A stretch of DNA of 64,000 bases, taken from NCBI RefSeq assembly GCF_016401385.1, contig NZ_JAEACF010000001.1, positions 248,001-312,000 on the forward strand, written 5' to 3'. Positions within the stretch are counted from its first letter, which is position 1; each line of letters opens with the position of its first letter. The stretch is from Fictibacillus halophilus (lineage in GTDB: Bacteria > Bacillota > Bacilli > Bacillales > Fictibacillaceae). Of this stretch, positions 8,907 through 18,243 are shown one piece after another. Both the position numbers and the translations under genes were made by a program. Under the pieces are notes generated by a model. That model saw only the letters and a program-made list of their open reading frames with translations, made no database searches and was not told the DNA's origin.

Positions 8907-9223
8907 TGTTTTTCAATGACAACAACTGTTCCATAAGCAACAATCTCGCTCATATTATTGCCCATCTCACCAGAATCAAAGCGCATCATGATGATTGCGT
9001 TGCCACCCATCTCCGTAGCATTCTTAACCATACGGTCAACTGCTTGCTTACGGGCATCTTCAAGCATGCTCGTATACTCTTTGATCTCTCCGCCCATTAT
9101 GCCTCGCAGTCCTGCCATAATGTCGCCTCCGATTCCACGAGCACGTACGACAACTCCAAAAGCAGAACCTTTTACTTCCTTCACATCATAGCCTTTTATA
9201 TTCTCAGTGGTAACGACGATCAT
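8903..9223 (-). CDS. YbjQ-family (putative heavy-metal-binding domain) protein
   Basis: A 106-residue YbjQ/UPF0145 protein. The family signature is clear: MIVVTTENIKGYDVKEVKG at the start, then GGEIKEYTSML, ARKQAVDRMVKNATEMGGNAII, and a final YGTVVVIE. The family forms beta-rich pentamers; its biological role is not settled. The start follows AAGGAGG. It heads a two-gene operon with the small membrane protein at 8676-8906, which suggests membrane recruitment. Confidence 0.9.
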   Translation of the reverse strand: MIVVTTENIKGYDVKEVKGSAFGVVVRARGIGGDIMAGLRGIMGGEIKEYTSMLEDARKQAVDRMVKNATEMGGNAIIMMRFDSGEMGNNMSEIVAYGTVVVIEKQ

Positions 9224-9287
9224 GAAAAACGCCTCCTTGGTTTGTGATAACTCTATTTACGAATCATACAAGCCTATCGTTTCATTT

Positions 9288-10664
9288 CTATATTATGATC
9301 TTACCTGGGTTTAAAATGTCGTTTGGATCCAATTGTTTTTTTATAGCTAACATGATGGGAAGTGTGTCAGCATGTTCTTTAGCCAAATATTTTGCTTTTC
9401 CGATTCCAATACCGTGCTCTCCTGTACAAGTACCGCCTTTTTGAAGAGCATAGTCCACTATACGAGTGTTCACCGTATCTGCTTTTTCGCGCTCTTCTAT
9501 AATCGAGCTATCATACATCAAAATGGCATGAAAATTTCCATCCCCTACATGACCGAGCACTGCACCTGGAACACCCACCTCATCCATCGTTTTTCTCGCA
9601 TGTACGATTGCTCCAGATAATTCAGAGAGTGGAAGGCAAACATCCGTGAACATCATTGATTTTCCAGGATAGCCATGTTTAAATGCATAAGCTAAATGGT
9701 GTCGGGCTTCCCAAAGCTTGGCACGAGCTTTTGAATCACGTTCCTCTACCCATTCTAGACCTCCAAAGCTCTCAAGCAACTCCTTAGTTAGTGCTGCTTC
9801 ATATGTAACACTTGCTGGATTGCCTTGAAACTCTAGAAATAAGGTAGGTGCTTCCGTATACGCCGTATCACTATTGTGGTTCACTTGGACGATCGAACGT
9901 TCATCGACTAACTCCATCCTCGCGATTCCGGTGCCAGAGCCAAGAACCGCACTTGCTGCTTCAACTGCCGTTTGAACAGATGGAAATGTGCACCTTGCTG
10001 CAAGAACGGATTCAGGAATGCCGTATACTTTTAATGTAATCTCAGTAAAAACCCCGAGAGTACCTTCTGAGCCTACAAACATGGAGGTCAAGTGATAGCC
10101 GGCTGACGATTTAGCAGCCATTCCGCCAGTTTGGATGACTTTTCCATCAGCTAGTACTACTTGAAGATTTCTGACTTGGTCGCGCATGATTCCATATTTT
10201 ACGCTTGTTGTTCCGCTTGCATTCGTAGCTGCCATCCCACCGATCGTAGCATCTGCTCCAGGATCGACTGGAAAGAACAAACCGAATTTTTTTAAGGCTA
10301 GGTTAAGCTGAGTACGTGTAACGCCAGGTTGTACTTTTACTAAAAAATCATCTGGACGAATCTCCAGTACTTCATTCATTTCTTGAAAGTTAAGAGAGAT
10401 GCCACCTTTTATGGGTATACAGTGACCTTCAAGACTGGAACCGGCTCCGTAAGGCACGACAGGGATTTTGTTTTCATTTGCGAATTTTAATATAGAAGAA
10501 ATTTCATCGGATGAATTAGGGTATACAACTACATCAGGAGAAACAGGGTGGTGATAAGATTCATCATGGCTATGCTGCCAAAGGATCGTTTCATTTTGTG
10601 TGGCACGTTTTTCAGAAGTTATTTTCTGCATTTCAAGCAAAAGGTCTGACTTTGTCATTTCCAA
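9288..10664 (-). CDS. FAD-binding oxidoreductase, D-lactate dehydrogenase/glycolate oxidase GlcD type
   Basis: A 458-residue flavoprotein. The N-terminal PCMH-type FAD domain shows VPYGAGSSLEGHC (about residues 70-82) and PVDPGADATIGGMAATNASG. The C-terminal FAD-oxidase domain has the conserved metal/substrate sites GHVGDGNFH and CTGEHGIGIGK. Members oxidise D-lactate, glycolate or other 2-hydroxyacids and pass electrons to a quinone or cytochrome. No GlcE/GlcF subunits are beside it, so a stand-alone D-lactate dehydrogenase (LDHD-like) is more likely. Start TTG 10664 lies ten bases after AAGGAG; an ATG at 10658 is 16 bases away and less well placed. Confidence 0.9.
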   Translation of the reverse strand: MEMTKSDLLLEMQKITSEKRATQNETILWQHSHDESYHHPVSPDVVVYPNSSDEISSILKFANENKIPVVPYGAGSSLEGHCIPIKGGISLNFQEMNEVLEIRPDDFLVKVQPGVTRTQLNLALKKFGLFFPVDPGADATIGGMAATNASGTTSVKYGIMRDQVRNLQVVLADGKVIQTGGMAAKSSAGYHLTSMFVGSEGTLGVFTEITLKVYGIPESVLAARCTFPSVQTAVEAASAVLGSGTGIARMELVDERSIVQVNHNSDTAYTEAPTLFLEFQGNPASVTYEAALTKELLESFGGLEWVEERDSKARAKLWEARHHLAYAFKHGYPGKSMMFTDVCLPLSELSGAIVHARKTMDEVGVPGAVLGHVGDGNFHAILMYDSSIIEEREKADTVNTRIVDYALQKGGTCTGEHGIGIGKAKYLAKEHADTLPIMLAIKKQLDPNDILNPGKIII

Positions 10665-10782
10665 AGAAACACACTCCTTATACGTATGAGTTAACTTCTA
10701 TTTTACATGAACGAAGCTAAAAATCCTTTTTTAACATGAAATTACGTATATATGCCCAAACTAACAAGTGAGGTGAAGAACG

Positions 10783-11352
10783 ATGATAAAATGTAGGATA
10801 AACAAATGGCATGTTATACTGATCATATTATGTATTTCGATAGTCGCTACAGGCTGTGGAAACAACGACAGCCAAAACCAATCCGAGGGGAGAGAGCAAC
10901 CGGTGATAGGTGATGGTAAAGAAGACACTAAGAACCAACAAAGTCCTAAGGATGGCAAAGAAGAGCGATCTGGACAAGATGGTCAGAACGGCATCGTTGC
11001 TGGGAACATGGAAGGCACGATTAAGGTTCAAGAACAGCAGAACGCAAAAGGTATATTATTTCGATATGAATTAAAAAATCAAACAGAAAAAGAAAAGGTG
11101 TTCCAATTTTCATCTAGTCAAAAATTTGATTATGTGATTAAAGACAAGAGTGATAAAATTGTTTACCAATACTCTAAAAACCATATGTTCATGCAGGTTC
11201 TTACTTCATTAAAATTGAAACAAGGAGATGTATTTAAGCAGGATATTTTAGTGAACAACCTTGAGCCAGGGTCTCATACACTTGAAGTATGGTTGACTCC
11301 AACCGGGGAAACAGAAGATTACAGACAAAAAATCACTTTTAATTGGAACTAA
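10783..11352 (+). CDS. Lipoprotein with BsuPI-like domain
   Basis: A 189-residue exported lipoprotein. The signal peptide ends in a lipobox (VATGC, Cys near 25), followed by a Gln/Lys/Asp-rich linker (about 30-75) and a beta-sandwich of about 110 residues. The domain pattern (FRYELKNQTEKEKVFQF, SSQKFDYVIKD, LEPGSHTLEVWLTP) resembles the BsuPI intracellular proteinase-inhibitor domain. Whether it inhibits a protease is not known. GAGGTG precedes ATG 10783. It is a single-gene transcript with its own terminator. Confidence 0.82.
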   Translation: MIKCRINKWHVILIILCISIVATGCGNNDSQNQSEGREQPVIGDGKEDTKNQQSPKDGKEERSGQDGQNGIVAGNMEGTIKVQEQQNAKGILFRYELKNQTEKEKVFQFSSSQKFDYVIKDKSDKIVYQYSKNHMFMQVLTSLKLKQGDVFKQDILVNNLEPGSHTLEVWLTPTGETEDYRQKITFNWN

Positions 11353-11360
11353 TTTGGGGA

Positions 11361-11389
11361 AGAGATGAGTTAAGAGCTCATCTCTTTTT
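11361..11389 (+). terminator. Intrinsic terminator after the lipoprotein gene
   Basis: AGAGATGAG (11361-11369) pairs perfectly with CTCATCTCT (11377-11385), then four T. Confidence 0.9.
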
Positions 11390-11416
11390 GTTATTTTTAA
11401 CAGTCAAACAAAATAC

Positions 11417-11485
11417 TTGAAAGTCAAAAAAGGTCAAAGTATAATATGATTAAAGGCGAAAGGTCAAAGAAAGTCAAAGTCAAAC
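11417..11485 (+). promoter_or_regulatory. clpE promoter with two CtsR operators
   Basis: A sigma-A promoter, TTGAAA (11417-11422), 17-base spacer, TATAAT (11440-11445), carries a CtsR operator in its spacer: AGTCAAA (11422-11428), three bases, GGTCAAA (11432-11438). A second operator, GGTCAAA (11462-11468), three bases, AGTCAAA (11472-11478), lies in the early transcribed region, followed directly by another GTCAAA. The CtsR consensus is RGTCAAA-N3-RGTCAAA. This predicts tight repression that is lifted by heat or protein stress. Confidence 0.9.
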
Positions 11486-11605
11486 TTTTAATAATCTGAC
11501 CAAGGCACCTTAATCATATAAGTTGCGTAACGAAATGCATACCGTTATAATCGCAAATACTTTATACAAATTTTCAAAAAAAAATCTTAATAGGGGGTTA
11601 CAAGT

Positions 11606-13750
11606 ATGCGTTGTGAACAATGTGAAGTTAATCCTGCTACGATTCAAATGAGTATCTCTATGAATAAGGAAAAGAAACAATTTGTGCTCTGCTCTAATTG
11701 TTACCATAAAGTAAAACAAGAAATGACTACTGGAGGGGGAATGAACATGAATTTTTCTTCTTTCGATGATATTTTTCAACAGATGATGAATGGTCAAGCA
11801 TTTGCAGACCAAGCTAATAGTCATCAGCATCAACAAACTCAAAACGGAAAACGAGGCGGAGGCTTCTTAGATAAATTTGGCCGTAACTTAACAGATGCGG
11901 CAAAGGCAGGAATCATCGATCCGGTCATCGGGCGTGATCAAGAGGTGCGTCGTGTCATTGAAATATTGAATCGCCGTACAAAAAATAACCCGGTGTTAAT
12001 AGGGGAGCCAGGTGTAGGTAAAACTGCAATAGCTGAAGGCTTAGCTACTAAAATTGTAGAAGGCAATGTTCCGGCAAAGCTTCTGAACAAAGAAGTCTAC
12101 TTGTTAGATGTTGCTTCACTCGTTGCAGATACTGGTGTAAGAGGGCAGTTTGAAGAAAGAATGAAACAACTCATTGCCGAACTTCAAAAACGCAAGAACG
12201 TAATTCTCTTTGTGGACGAGGTTCATCAGATTGTAGGAGCAGGCTCTGCTGAAGGATCAATGGACGCAGGAAACATTTTAAAGCCAGCACTCGCTCGCGG
12301 TGAACTGCAGATGGTTGGTGCTACAACCCTTAAAGAATACCGCCAGATCGAAAAAGATGCAGCCCTAGAACGACGCTTCCAGCCTGTTATCGTTAACGAA
12401 CCAACTACGGATGAAGCGTTTGAAATTCTTAAAGGACTTGCGACTCGGTATGAAGATTATCACCAAGTTAAATTTACAGAAGAAGCTTTAAAAGCTTGTG
12501 TTACTTTATCGCATCGTTATATTCAAGACAGATTTTTGCCAGATAAAGCAATCGATCTTATGGATGAAGCAGGTTCAAAGAGCAATCTTCAACATATTAC
12601 GATCGAAAAATCATCTATTGAAGAGCGCCTAGAGGAACTCGTTAAAGAAAAAGAAAAAGCTGCAGCAGATGAAAACTATGAACTCGCAGCTAAGCTTCGA
12701 CAAGAAGAATTATTACTCGATGAGAAACTTAAAACACAAGAAGAAGATAAAAAGGCAGCGATTGTTCAAGTAGAAGACATCCAACTTATCGTTGAACAGA
12801 AAACAGGAATTCCAGTTCGTAAACTACAAAGTGATGAACAGTCTAAAATGAAAGAGCTTGCTGCAAAACTTTCAGCTCAAGTAATCGGACAAGATGAAGC
12901 GGTGGAAAAGGTAGCAAAAGCAATCCGCAGAAGTCGCGCAGGAATAAAAGCGAAAAAACGTCCGATCGGTTCCTTCTTATTTGTAGGACCAACGGGTGTA
13001 GGTAAAACAGAATTAACGAAAACATTAGCTAAAGAAATCTTTGGTGATGAAGAAAGCATGATTCGTCTCGACATGAGTGAATACATGGAAAAGCATGCCG
13101 TATCCAAGTTGATCGGTTCTCCTCCAGGATATGTGGGTCATGAAGAGGCTGGACAATTGACAGAACAAATCCGCCGTAAGCCATACAGCATCTTGCTGCT
13201 TGATGAGATCGAAAAAGCTCATCCAGACGTACAGCACATGTTTCTTCAGATCATGGAAGACGGTAGACTGACTGACAGCCAAGGCCGTACAGTAAGTTTT
13301 AAAGATACTGTGATCATCATGACAAGTAATGCGGGTTCAGCTGTAAAACAGACAAAGAAACTTGGTTTTAATACAGAAGAGGTTGAAAAAGAGACGCAGA
13401 TTTTAGACTCATTAGGCGGCTATTTCAAACCAGAGTTTCTTAACCGTTTTGATAGCATCGTACAATTCCAGTCTTTAAAAGAAGATCACCTTGTGAAGAT
13501 TGTTGATTTGATGCTGGAAGAGCTTTCTGTTCAACTTGAAGAACAAAACATCTCGATCTCAGTAACTTCTGCAGCTAAACAAAAACTTGCTAAACTAGGT
13601 TATCACCCGGCTTTCGGAGCAAGACCACTTCGTCGTATCATTCAAGAACACATTGAAGATAAAATTGCAGATGTTCTCTTAGATGATGAGAATGTAGGAA
13701 AGCTAACAGTAAATGTTTCTGAAGGACAGATTGTTGTGAAAAAAGCGTAA
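11606..13750 (+). CDS. clpE: ATP-dependent Clp protease ATP-binding subunit ClpE
   Basis: A 714-residue HSP100 unfoldase. The N-terminal C4 zinc finger that marks ClpE is present (Cys3, Cys6, Cys29, Cys32). AAA1 has Walker A GEPGVGKT near residue 133, a UVR-type coiled coil lies at about 335-375 ([26 protein letters not shown]), and AAA2 has Walker A GPTGVGKT near residue 460. It hands aggregated or regulatory proteins to ClpP. The start follows AGGGGG. Two CtsR boxes control it, as in B. subtilis. It is monocistronic with a terminator at 13799-13838. Confidence 0.96.
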   Translation: MRCEQCEVNPATIQMSISMNKEKKQFVLCSNCYHKVKQEMTTGGGMNMNFSSFDDIFQQMMNGQAFADQANSHQHQQTQNGKRGGGFLDKFGRNLTDAAKAGIIDPVIGRDQEVRRVIEILNRRTKNNPVLIGEPGVGKTAIAEGLATKIVEGNVPAKLLNKEVYLLDVASLVADTGVRGQFEERMKQLIAELQKRKNVILFVDEVHQIVGAGSAEGSMDAGNILKPALARGELQMVGATTLKEYRQIEKDAALERRFQPVIVNEPTTDEAFEILKGLATRYEDYHQVKFTEEALKACVTLSHRYIQDRFLPDKAIDLMDEAGSKSNLQHITIEKSSIEERLEELVKEKEKAAADENYELAAKLRQEELLLDEKLKTQEEDKKAAIVQVEDIQLIVEQKTGIPVRKLQSDEQSKMKELAAKLSAQVIGQDEAVEKVAKAIRRSRAGIKAKKRPIGSFLFVGPTGVGKTELTKTLAKEIFGDEESMIRLDMSEYMEKHAVSKLIGSPPGYVGHEEAGQLTEQIRRKPYSILLLDEIEKAHPDVQHMFLQIMEDGRLTDSQGRTVSFKDTVIIMTSNAGSAVKQTKKLGFNTEEVEKETQILDSLGGYFKPEFLNRFDSIVQFQSLKEDHLVKIVDLMLEELSVQLEEQNISISVTSAAKQKLAKLGYHPAFGARPLRRIIQEHIEDKIADVLLDDENVGKLTVNVSEGQIVVKKA

Positions 13751-13798
13751 GGCTAGTCAAGGGTTGCTATAAAGAAGGTTCGAAGCAACAGCTAAAAC

Positions 13799-13838
13799 TA
13801 AAAACCTTGCTTGGAGACTATCTCCAGCAAGGTTTTTG
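13799..13838 (+). terminator. Intrinsic terminator of clpE
   Basis: AAAACCTTGCT and AGCAAGGTTTT form a long stem around GGAGACTATCTCC, which itself can pair, followed by a T-rich tail. Confidence 0.9.
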
Positions 13839-13888
13839 TTTTACTATTGATAAATAGGGTCTTTTGAGCATTTAAATAAATTTATCCG

Positions 13889-13915
13889 AAAAAATAAGCC
13901 ATGCCTCTGCATGGC
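13889..13915 (-). terminator. Intrinsic terminator of the holin-like toxin transcript
   Basis: On the minus strand GCCATGC (13915-13909) pairs perfectly with GCATGGC (13904-13898) around a 4-base loop and is followed by TTATTTTTT. It lies 30 bases after the toxin stop codon. Confidence 0.8.
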
Positions 13916-13944
13916 AGAATGATAAGAAACAAAACTCTCTGTCT

Positions 13945-14028
13945 TTATGAATTATCTTTGGAGCGGATTATGGTAAGAACAAGCATTGAAAAACCAATCA
14001 TGAGCGACATCGCTTCAAATACTGTCAT
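13945..14028 (-). CDS. Putative holin-like toxin (TxpA/Hol-Tox-type type I toxin peptide)
   Basis: A 27-residue hydrophobic peptide beginning MTVFEAMSLMIGFSML and ending in a charged RSKDNS. The start MTVFEA-x-xLMIGF matches the putative holin-like toxin family (TxpA, YonT-like), whose members begin with MTxxExLxLMIxFG and insert in the membrane. An ideal AAGGAGG (14042-14036) sits seven bases before ATG 14028. A sigma-A promoter lies upstream (14130-14102) and a terminator downstream (13915-13889), so the gene has its own transcript of about 200 bases. The 5' leader has TCCTT, which could pair with AAGGA of the ribosome site, as in known type I toxins. Family assignment is by eye. Confidence 0.75.
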   Translation of the reverse strand: MTVFEAMSLMIGFSMLVLTIIRSKDNS

Positions 14029-14101
14029 CCCCATCCCTCCTTACAAATTAGGAGCAAGACTCGTACAGAAACTAGAGAAGGAAAAGTATTGTGTATTTAC
14101 C

Positions 14102-14130
14102 ATTTTATCCTGATTTATAAAATGAAACAA
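14102..14130 (-). promoter_or_regulatory. Sigma-A promoter of the holin-like toxin gene
   Basis: On the minus strand, TTGTTT (14130-14125) and TAAAAT (14107-14102) are separated by 17 bases. Transcription would start near 14095, giving a 5' leader of about 65 bases. Confidence 0.6.
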
Positions 14131-14274
14131 GAATCGGAAAGACTATTTCTAATTACTTTATTTAGGTAAATAGGATTATTTTACCAATATTATTTTGGAG
14201 CAGAAAACGAATTCATATTTAATTTTTGCCGGGGTGGACTAAAAGACCTATAAAAAAATCAATTATAAATACAT

Positions 14275-14355
14275 CTAGATAACAGGTGTAGCCAGGAATA
14301 TCGCGAAAAGAAATATAAACAGACACAGAACGTAAAGCAAGCATTTTTTTTTCAT
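14275..14355 (-). CDS. Possible small hydrophobic peptide (26 residues)
   Basis: A short frame with a Lys-rich start (MKKKCLLY) and then an almost wholly hydrophobic stretch up to ATPVI and TAG. ATG 14355 lies nine bases after AAGGGG. It resembles a lone membrane helix and lies 250 bases upstream of the holin-like toxin gene on the same strand. No family is recognised and no clear terminator follows, so this is a tentative call. Confidence 0.35.
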   Translation of the reverse strand: MKKKCLLYVLCLFIFLFAIFLATPVI

Positions 14356-14444
14356 TCTTTTCATCCCCTTGTGTATATCAATGTATAAAAAAATGATATT
14401 CTTCATGACTATTATTCAAGGAAAATTTTAAGGAGGATTAATCG

Positions 14445-15074
14445 TTGGACACATCTTATGTTTGGTATGTAAGTTATGGATCTAATCTAATGGAGCATCG
14501 TTTTTTATGTTATATACTTGGCGATCAGCCAGAAGGTTCTACTCAACGGGAGAGAGGCTGCAGAAATCCAGCAATGCCTCTGAAGAACGGTAAAGCAGTT
14601 CTGCCATATCCCCTTTACTTTGCAAGAGAGCGAACAAAATGGGGAGAAGGTGGAGTTGCTTTTATCGGACATGAAAAAAACGAAGCATATGAGACGTATG
14701 GTAGAAAATATTTGGTCACTGTTGAGCAATTTTTAGATGTTACAGCTCAAGAAAACAGCTGTGATGAGATAGAAGCTGATTTGGAGGAGGTTATCAAAAA
14801 AGGACATATCCACTTTGGTCAAGGATGGTATAGTCGAATGGTCTATCTAGGTGAGGATCAAGGATATCCCATGGTTACTTTCACTTGCAACCTTGATATG
14901 CATGAACAGGATTTGAATCCACCACCAGCCACTTATCTCATTACGATTGCAAAAGGGCTTAGTCAGATAGGTCTATCTTGCGGTGAAGCGGTAAAATATT
15001 TTGCTCAAACCCCTGGAATTGCAGGTCGAATGAAGGATGATGAGATTGAAAATATAATTAAAATGTATTTTTAG
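14445..15074 (+). CDS. Gamma-glutamylcyclotransferase-like (YGSN) protein
   Basis: A 209-residue protein. The N-terminal VWYVSYGSNLMEHRF matches the YGSN substrate-binding loop of the gamma-glutamylcyclotransferase/AIG2 fold. The rest is more divergent, with PLYFARERTKWGEGGVAFI and a Leu/Ile-rich C-terminus. Members release pyroglutamate from gamma-glutamyl compounds or act on related amides; the true substrate here is open. TTG 14445 follows AAGGAGG at normal spacing. It appears to be transcribed alone. Confidence 0.72.
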   Translation: MDTSYVWYVSYGSNLMEHRFLCYILGDQPEGSTQRERGCRNPAMPLKNGKAVLPYPLYFARERTKWGEGGVAFIGHEKNEAYETYGRKYLVTVEQFLDVTAQENSCDEIEADLEEVIKKGHIHFGQGWYSRMVYLGEDQGYPMVTFTCNLDMHEQDLNPPPATYLITIAKGLSQIGLSCGEAVKYFAQTPGIAGRMKDDEIENIIKMYF

Positions 15075-15212
15075 CATGACAAAAGCAAGATAACTTGTCC
15101 AACCACCGGCTAATTTACCGATTAAAGGGTTGAACATAGGCCCAGCGGTATACGTCTAATGGAACTTACGAGATTTAGAAATCGATGAGATAATAAAGTC
15201 CCCTATACATAT

Positions 15213-15248
15213 AGAGGTGCTTCCTTCAGAGAAGCACCTCTTTTTTTA
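15213..15248 (+). terminator. Intrinsic terminator, 140 bases after the YGSN gene
   Basis: AGAGGTGCTTC (15213-15223) and GAAGCACCTCT (15231-15241) form a perfect 11-bp stem followed by seven T. The 138 bases between the stop codon and the stem hold no plus-strand gene; on the minus strand they carry a short protein-like frame (see findings). Confidence 0.9.
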
Positions 15249-15364
15249 TTGATTTTTTCTTATCTAAAGGTTTTTTGTAATTTGGGCAGTAGTTAATTTC
15301 CATTCCATGCGACCGCTTTCTGTGGAGCAAGCGTTGAGCCACATTCTGTACGATTAATATTAAA

Positions 15365-15553
15365 TTATGCATTCATTCTTATTTGTTTAATGGAGATGAT
15401 CGTAGCAGAGCAATTGAATTGATCGGCGATCAGCTCCTTTACTTGTTTGTGGAGATTGGCTTTGCTGGGATAAATATTTAAAATCACGATGTTTCCTTCT
15501 GTAATTCTTTCCTCACCATGACTAAGCTGGAAATCCACTACAATTTTAGCCAT
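15365..15553 (-). CDS. Small hypothetical protein (62 residues)
   Basis: Starts MAKIVVDFQLSHGEER and ends ISIKQIRMNA; a mixed beta/alpha pattern with no membrane segment. ATG 15553 lies seven bases after AAGGAG; a further upstream in-frame ATG (15571) lacks a ribosome site and in fact overlaps this one. No family is recognised. It stands alone, between a plus-strand terminator and the divergent penicillin-acylase gene. Confidence 0.65.
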   Translation of the reverse strand: MAKIVVDFQLSHGEERITEGNIVILNIYPSKANLHKQVKELIADQFNCSATIISIKQIRMNA

Positions 15554-15754
15554 CTTAATTCTCCTTTTCATTTATGTCATAGACTGCTTGTTGAGGTATT
15601 CGACATTTTCCTGAAAATCCTGTCTTTAAATAGAGAAATTAGGCGAAAAGTATTGAGGTTTTTCAATACATTTACTTTTATCAAATTTTTACAGGGGAAA
15701 TCCGTCATATTATAGAATGTAATTAGGAAGATTGTAGTGGCAGGGGGTCTATAG

Positions 15755-18157
15755 GTGGAGAGTACGCTTCAGAAAAAAAAGTCTGTTAAACGATTATCAT
15801 GGAAGAAAAGTTTAGTTATCATCGGAATTGCTATAGTCGTGATTCTTGTAGCGGCAGCAGGTACTGCCTATTTTTTGCTTCAAAAAAGTAAGCCCGTAAT
15901 AAATGGGACAATACCGCTAACCGGACTCCATGCAACGGTAGATGTTTACAGAGATAGAGATGGGGTTCCCCATATTGAAGCAAATTCGATGAAAGACCTA
16001 TTTATGGCTCAAGGATTTGTAACGGCTCAGGACAGGATGTTTCAAATGGATTTAAGCAGAAGACAAGCATCAGGAATGCTCAGTGAGGTTATTGGGGAAA
16101 AGACACTGACTCGTGATAAGTTTTTTAGAACACTTGGTTTGAGAAGAGCAGCGGAAGCCTCTTATGGTGAGTATTCTAAAGAAATGAAACAATATCTTTC
16201 ATGGTACGCAGATGGTGTGAACGCTTATATGGACCAAGCGAAGAAAAATAACACGCTACCTATTGAATTTTTGCTCGTTGGGTATGAGCCAGAGAAATGG
16301 ACCCCGGTTGATTCGCTCGTAATCGGTAAATATATGGCTTTCGATCTTGGGGGACATTGGGAAGGACAAGCGTTTCGATATTATTTAACAGAAACGTTCT
16401 CAAAAGAAAAAGCTCTGGATTTATTTCCAGGATATCCGAAAGACGCACCATCCATATTAGAAGATCTGCAAACAGAAGGTATTGATTTTGAGAAAAGTTT
16501 CGCAGGATCCGTTATACCAAACTATCATAATGGAAGTAACAATTGGGTAGTTGCGGGCAAGAAGACGAAATCTGGTAAGCCGCTTCTTGCCAACGATCCT
16601 CACCTTTCACTAGGTACGCCTTCTATATGGTATCAGGCCCATCTAAAAGCTCCAGATTATGAAGTTTCTGGTGTTATATTTGCAGGAATACCTGGTATCA
16701 TTGTGGGCAATAACAAGACGATCGCATGGGGTGTTACGAACGTTGGTCCAGATGTTCAAGAACTATATGTAGAAAAAAGAAATCCAAAGAATCCATATGA
16801 ATTTCAATACTTGGCAAACTGGGAAAAAGCTGATGTCGTTAAAGAGAGAATTAAAGTAAAGGATAAAGTAGATGTGGATCATGAAGTTGTTATCACGAGA
16901 CACGGACCTGTTATTTCAGAGTTTGCACATCACGATAAACCAGGTACAGCCCTTTCATTAAAGTGGACAGCTCTTCAACCTTCAAAAGAGCTCGAGGCTG
17001 TCATTATGATGAACCGCTCTAAAAACTGGAATCAGTTCGAAAAAGCGCTCCAATCGTTTCATACCCCTGCGCAGAATTTTGTTTTTGCTAGTACAGATGG
17101 AACGATTGCATACAAAGCAAACGGGTTGATCCCTATTCGCAAACAAGAGTATACGTCACTTCCTGTTCCAGGATGGACAGATCAATATGAATGGGAAGGC
17201 TACATCCCATGGAATGAACTGCCAACAAGTGTTAATCCTGAAAAAGGATATATAGCGACTGCGAACAATAAAGTTACTGCTGATTCCTATCCTTATCATA
17301 TTTCGGATACATTTGCTCAACCTTATAGACAACAACGAATCGTAGAAGTTCTTGAAGGGAAAGAAAAGCTTACGGCAACAGACATGCAATCCTTGCAATT
17401 CGATCAAAAAAACAAGCAAGCAGAAGAAATGCTGCCTATTTTGATGCAACAGGTTATGAAAAAACCATTGAACGATAAGGAAAAGGAAGTCATCTCACTT
17501 CTGAAAAAATGGAACAATGTTGATAGTAAGAAAAGTGCTGCTCCATTAATCTTCCATATCTGGATGAGTCATTTTAGTGATGAGTTGTTTAAGGAAGAGA
17601 TCAGTGAAGAGATGCTGAAGATGTTTGATGGCAGAGAACAAGTGGTGGACGAACTGATAAGAAAGGCGAACTCTGGGGATCCAGGTCCATGGATTAGAGA
17701 AAATGGCGGGTTAGAAAAAGTTACCCAACACTCTTTTGAATCGATGATAACTTTTCTATCAGAAAAATTTGGTGAAGATCCATCAAAGTGGGAATGGGGA
17801 AACTTTCATACGTTAACATTTGAACATCCACTTGCTGCGATTAAACCATTACATCTATTGTTTAATCCTGGTACTCAAAGTATGGGCGGAAGTAGAGTGT
17901 CAGTCGGTGTAGCTGGCTGGGACCGTGAAACGGGTAGCATTACTCACGGGGGAGCTTGGCGAATGGTGATTGATATGTCTGATACATCGAGAGCGTTTCA
18001 TGTGGTAGGGCCAGGTCAATCTGGTCATGTGCTGAGCCCTTGGTATGAGGATCAGGTTGAAGATTGGGCAACAGGAAAGTATCACGAAACCGTTCTAGAT
18101 CAGAAAAAATGGCCGAAGGATCAGCATCTCGTTTTGCAGCCAAAAGTAGAAAAATAA
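15755..18157 (+). CDS. Penicillin acylase family protein (Ntn hydrolase)
   Basis: An 800-residue membrane-anchored acylase. A single N-terminal membrane helix (about 20-42) follows a basic start. The alpha-chain part is about 43-260, and the nucleophile is Ser261 in NGSNNWVV; autocleavage between Gly260 and Ser261 would make the active alpha/beta dimer. Family blocks such as ANDPHLSLGTPSIWYQ, GVTNVGPDVQELYVE and GGSRVSVGVAGW are present. Relatives cleave penicillins, acyl-homoserine lactones or other N-acyl amides; the substrate is unknown. GTG 15755 follows CAGGGGG. It is monocistronic. Confidence 0.92.
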   Translation: MESTLQKKKSVKRLSWKKSLVIIGIAIVVILVAAAGTAYFLLQKSKPVINGTIPLTGLHATVDVYRDRDGVPHIEANSMKDLFMAQGFVTAQDRMFQMDLSRRQASGMLSEVIGEKTLTRDKFFRTLGLRRAAEASYGEYSKEMKQYLSWYADGVNAYMDQAKKNNTLPIEFLLVGYEPEKWTPVDSLVIGKYMAFDLGGHWEGQAFRYYLTETFSKEKALDLFPGYPKDAPSILEDLQTEGIDFEKSFAGSVIPNYHNGSNNWVVAGKKTKSGKPLLANDPHLSLGTPSIWYQAHLKAPDYEVSGVIFAGIPGIIVGNNKTIAWGVTNVGPDVQELYVEKRNPKNPYEFQYLANWEKADVVKERIKVKDKVDVDHEVVITRHGPVISEFAHHDKPGTALSLKWTALQPSKELEAVIMMNRSKNWNQFEKALQSFHTPAQNFVFASTDGTIAYKANGLIPIRKQEYTSLPVPGWTDQYEWEGYIPWNELPTSVNPEKGYIATANNKVTADSYPYHISDTFAQPYRQQRIVEVLEGKEKLTATDMQSLQFDQKNKQAEEMLPILMQQVMKKPLNDKEKEVISLLKKWNNVDSKKSAAPLIFHIWMSHFSDELFKEEISEEMLKMFDGREQVVDELIRKANSGDPGPWIRENGGLEKVTQHSFESMITFLSEKFGEDPSKWEWGNFHTLTFEHPLAAIKPLHLLFNPGTQSMGGSRVSVGVAGWDRETGSITHGGAWRMVIDMSDTSRAFHVVGPGQSGHVLSPWYEDQVEDWATGKYHETVLDQKKWPKDQHLVLQPKVEK

Positions 18158-18243
18158 AAAATGGTAGACTCTTGTCTCTGTCAAAATAACAGGTTGGACA
18201 TATGGTGTAGAGAAGGCAAAAACAAGCTGGGAGGTTTACCCCA

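Noticed and set aside
15755..18157. Beta-lactam-acting penicillin acylase
   Set aside because: Family membership does not fix the substrate; many members act on acyl-homoserine lactones or unknown amides.
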